Below, in pieces: positions 62,800 to 64,000 of a stretch of DNA of 64,000 nucleotides. The stretch comes from Riemerella anatipestifer. Lineage in GTDB: Bacteria > Bacteroidota > Bacteroidia > Flavobacteriales > Weeksellaceae. The translations under genes and the position numbers were made by a program. The stretch lies in contig NZ_CP142016.1 of assembly GCF_035666175.1 (NCBI RefSeq), positions 1,364,001 through 1,428,000 of the forward strand, in the 5' to 3' direction. The notes beneath the pieces were generated by a model that did not search any database, had not been told where the DNA came from, and saw only the letters and a list, made by a program, of their open reading frames with translations. Position 1 is the stretch's first letter. Every line of letters starts with the position of its first letter.

Positions 62800-64000
62800 T
62801 TATTTTTCTGTTAAAGTTCTTAGTTTACCTTGTGATTTTAGAAGTTCTATTTCTGCCAATTTATAATCTAGTTTAGATTTTGTGAGGTTATTTTTCGCAT
62901 CAGCTAAATCTCTTTCTGCTCCCAAAATATCATTAAGCGTAGCCAAACCATACTGATAATTAGCTCTTGTATTCGCCATAACCTCTTCTGCTAGCCTTAC
63001 ATTATTCTCTTGGTTTTTAATGGTGATACTGCTATTTTCTAATTGAGTTTTTGCGTTCTTATAAGCCAAATCTAACCCTAACTGAATTTCCCTTAGGTCA
63101 GCTTGTGCCTTTTCTATATCTATTTTGTCTTTTTCTATTTTTGATTTAGTAGAAAATCCATTAAAAACAGGAATACTAATATTGAGACCTATTGAGGCTA
63201 TATCTGACCAATAGACCTTATCTTTTTCCCCATGCCACCAAGGCATTTTAGCTCCTTGACCTAGCCATCCATAGTTAGCAATTAGAGTTGCTGTTGGATA
63301 ATATTCGGATTCCGAAGCTTTTTTCTTCCAATTAAGTAGTTCTAGCTGTTTCTTCAACACTTTAAGTTCTGTTCTTTCAGAAAAATCTGAATTAGAATTT
63401 TCCGAAATAAGTACAGACGGCTCAAAGCTCTGCTCTGGAAGTTCTATCTCTTGTTCCATAGGCATTCCTACCATAAACTTGAGTGCATTTTTACTCAGCT
63501 GTACGGCATTGATAAGCTGTTGCTGATTTGCCTTTACATTATTAGACGAAACTAGAGCTCGGTCATAGTCTATTTTCTTTGCTAAACCAGCATCATATAA
63601 CCCTTTAATAATCTTAACTGTTTGCTCTACTATCTTTAGATTATCTTGCAGATTTTGTAACATTTGCTCTGTCTGATAAACTTGATAATAGGCATTAGCC
63701 ACCTTTTCTATAATCTGCTCTTCCGTAAGTTGTGCATTGATGAGATAAAACTCCTTAGTAGATTTAGCCGCTTTTAACCCCGTAAAAACCGTTTGGTTAA
63801 AAAGTACCTGCTGAAGTTGAGCCATATGAGTAGACTGCCATCTTTGCCCTAGTGTAAGTCTCATAGTTTGAGTAGGGTTTACAAAATTAGGCATAATAAC
63901 TTCCTGTAACAAAGGGTTATAGGTAGTATTATTATTGATAATTATCTTTGGAAAAGCATTGGCTTTAACCTCCGCTATTTCGGCATCACCTCTTTTTATG
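62800..64000 (-). CDS. TolC family outer membrane efflux channel (5' end outside window)
   Basis: The frame is open from the right edge to TAA at 62800 (400 codons seen), so the N-terminus with signal peptide is not in the window. Two TolC repeats are visible: helical coiled-coil segments (EEQIIEKVANAYYQVYQTEQMLQNLQDNLKIVEQTVKII, DIEKAQADLREIQLGLDLAYKNAKTQLENS) and outer-membrane strands (TATLIANYGWLGQ, ASIGLNISIPVFNGFSTKSK). First known gene of the efflux operon. Confidence 0.93.
   Translation of the reverse strand, partial: IKRGDAEIAEVKANAFPKIIINNNTTYNPLLQEVIMPNFVNPTQTMRLTLGQRWQSTHMAQLQQVLFNQTVFTGLKAAKSTKEFYLINAQLTEEQIIEKVANAYYQVYQTEQMLQNLQDNLKIVEQTVKIIKGLYDAGLAKKIDYDRALVSSNNVKANQQQLINAVQLSKNALKFMVGMPMEQEIELPEQSFEPSVLISENSNSDFSERTELKVLKKQLELLNWKKKASESEYYPTATLIANYGWLGQGAKMPWWHGEKDKVYWSDIASIGLNISIPVFNGFSTKSKIEKDKIDIEKAQADLREIQLGLDLAYKNAKTQLENSSITIKNQENNVRLAEEVMANTRANYQYGLATLNDILGAERDLADAKNNLTKSKLDYKLAEIELLKSQGKLRTLTEK

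Overview
The window reads as a low-GC chromosome segment from the Flavobacteriia (Bacteroidota), most likely Weeksellaceae and close to Riemerella anatipestifer. This is inferred from gene content (SusC/SusD pairs, TonB-linked receptors, YifB, a Cj0069-type protein), from the exact Bacteroidota promoter -7 box TAnnTTTG in front of many genes, and from three copies of an IS982-family element that resembles ISRa1. No database search was possible, so the species is an inference.

Layout. 1-1750: 5' part of a SusC/RagA receptor leaving the window on the left. 2060-6724 (minus): translation/transcription operon rimP-nusA-infB. 6947-9091: a conserved gene split by IS982 copy 1, with a 9-bp target duplication. 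9154-18771: housekeeping genes (folC, two tRNA-Val, tRNA-Asn, rseP, a nitrilase, a Cj0069-family ATP-grasp protein, uvrB, a Crp-like regulator, DinB) plus a truncated integrase between the tRNAs. 18945-31505: FadL-like porin and SGNH lipoprotein, prs-rplY, SprT-like protein, mannose-1-phosphate guanylyltransferase, yifB, a sigma factor, yjjG, trpS, a LysE-type exporter, LD-carboxypeptidase and YraN. 31506-31967: a 21-bp-periodic repeat array and a probable LytTR operator. 31968-34465: secreted TPR-like protein, LytS-type kinase and LytTR regulator. 34508-36130: S41 peptidase.

36261-48266 is an accessory island. It starts with what looks like the 3' end of a broken tRNA gene, is bounded by two directly repeated IS982 copies, and carries an IS1-family element, a tyrosine recombinase killed by a stop codon, an HTH/nucleotidyltransferase/membrane-protein cassette with its own palindromic operator, an excisionase-like HTH protein, a primase-helicase, an iteron-like cluster that may be a replication origin, a frameshifted primase, and a mobC-relaxase-membrane protein module with a candidate oriT. 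The integrase and primase lesions suggest it can no longer excise or replicate alone, though it may still be moved in trans or by IS recombination.

48287-64000 returns to chromosome-type genes: an HU-like DUF4469 protein, tmRNA (tag ending ALAA), a CarboxypepD-like protein, a TonB receptor with an in-frame amber stop 72 codons before its natural end, a SusC-SusD-PhoD-like operon that may feed on phosphorus-containing substrates, and a convergent RND efflux operon (TolC, adaptor, pump) leaving the window on the right.

The observations most worth checking are the iteron cluster at 43711-43864, the three-gene cassette at 39466-41974 with its operator, the LytTR-type direct repeats at 31865-31894, the 21-bp array at 31568-31755, and the terminator-like hairpins inside the leaders of rimP and of the TonB receptor.
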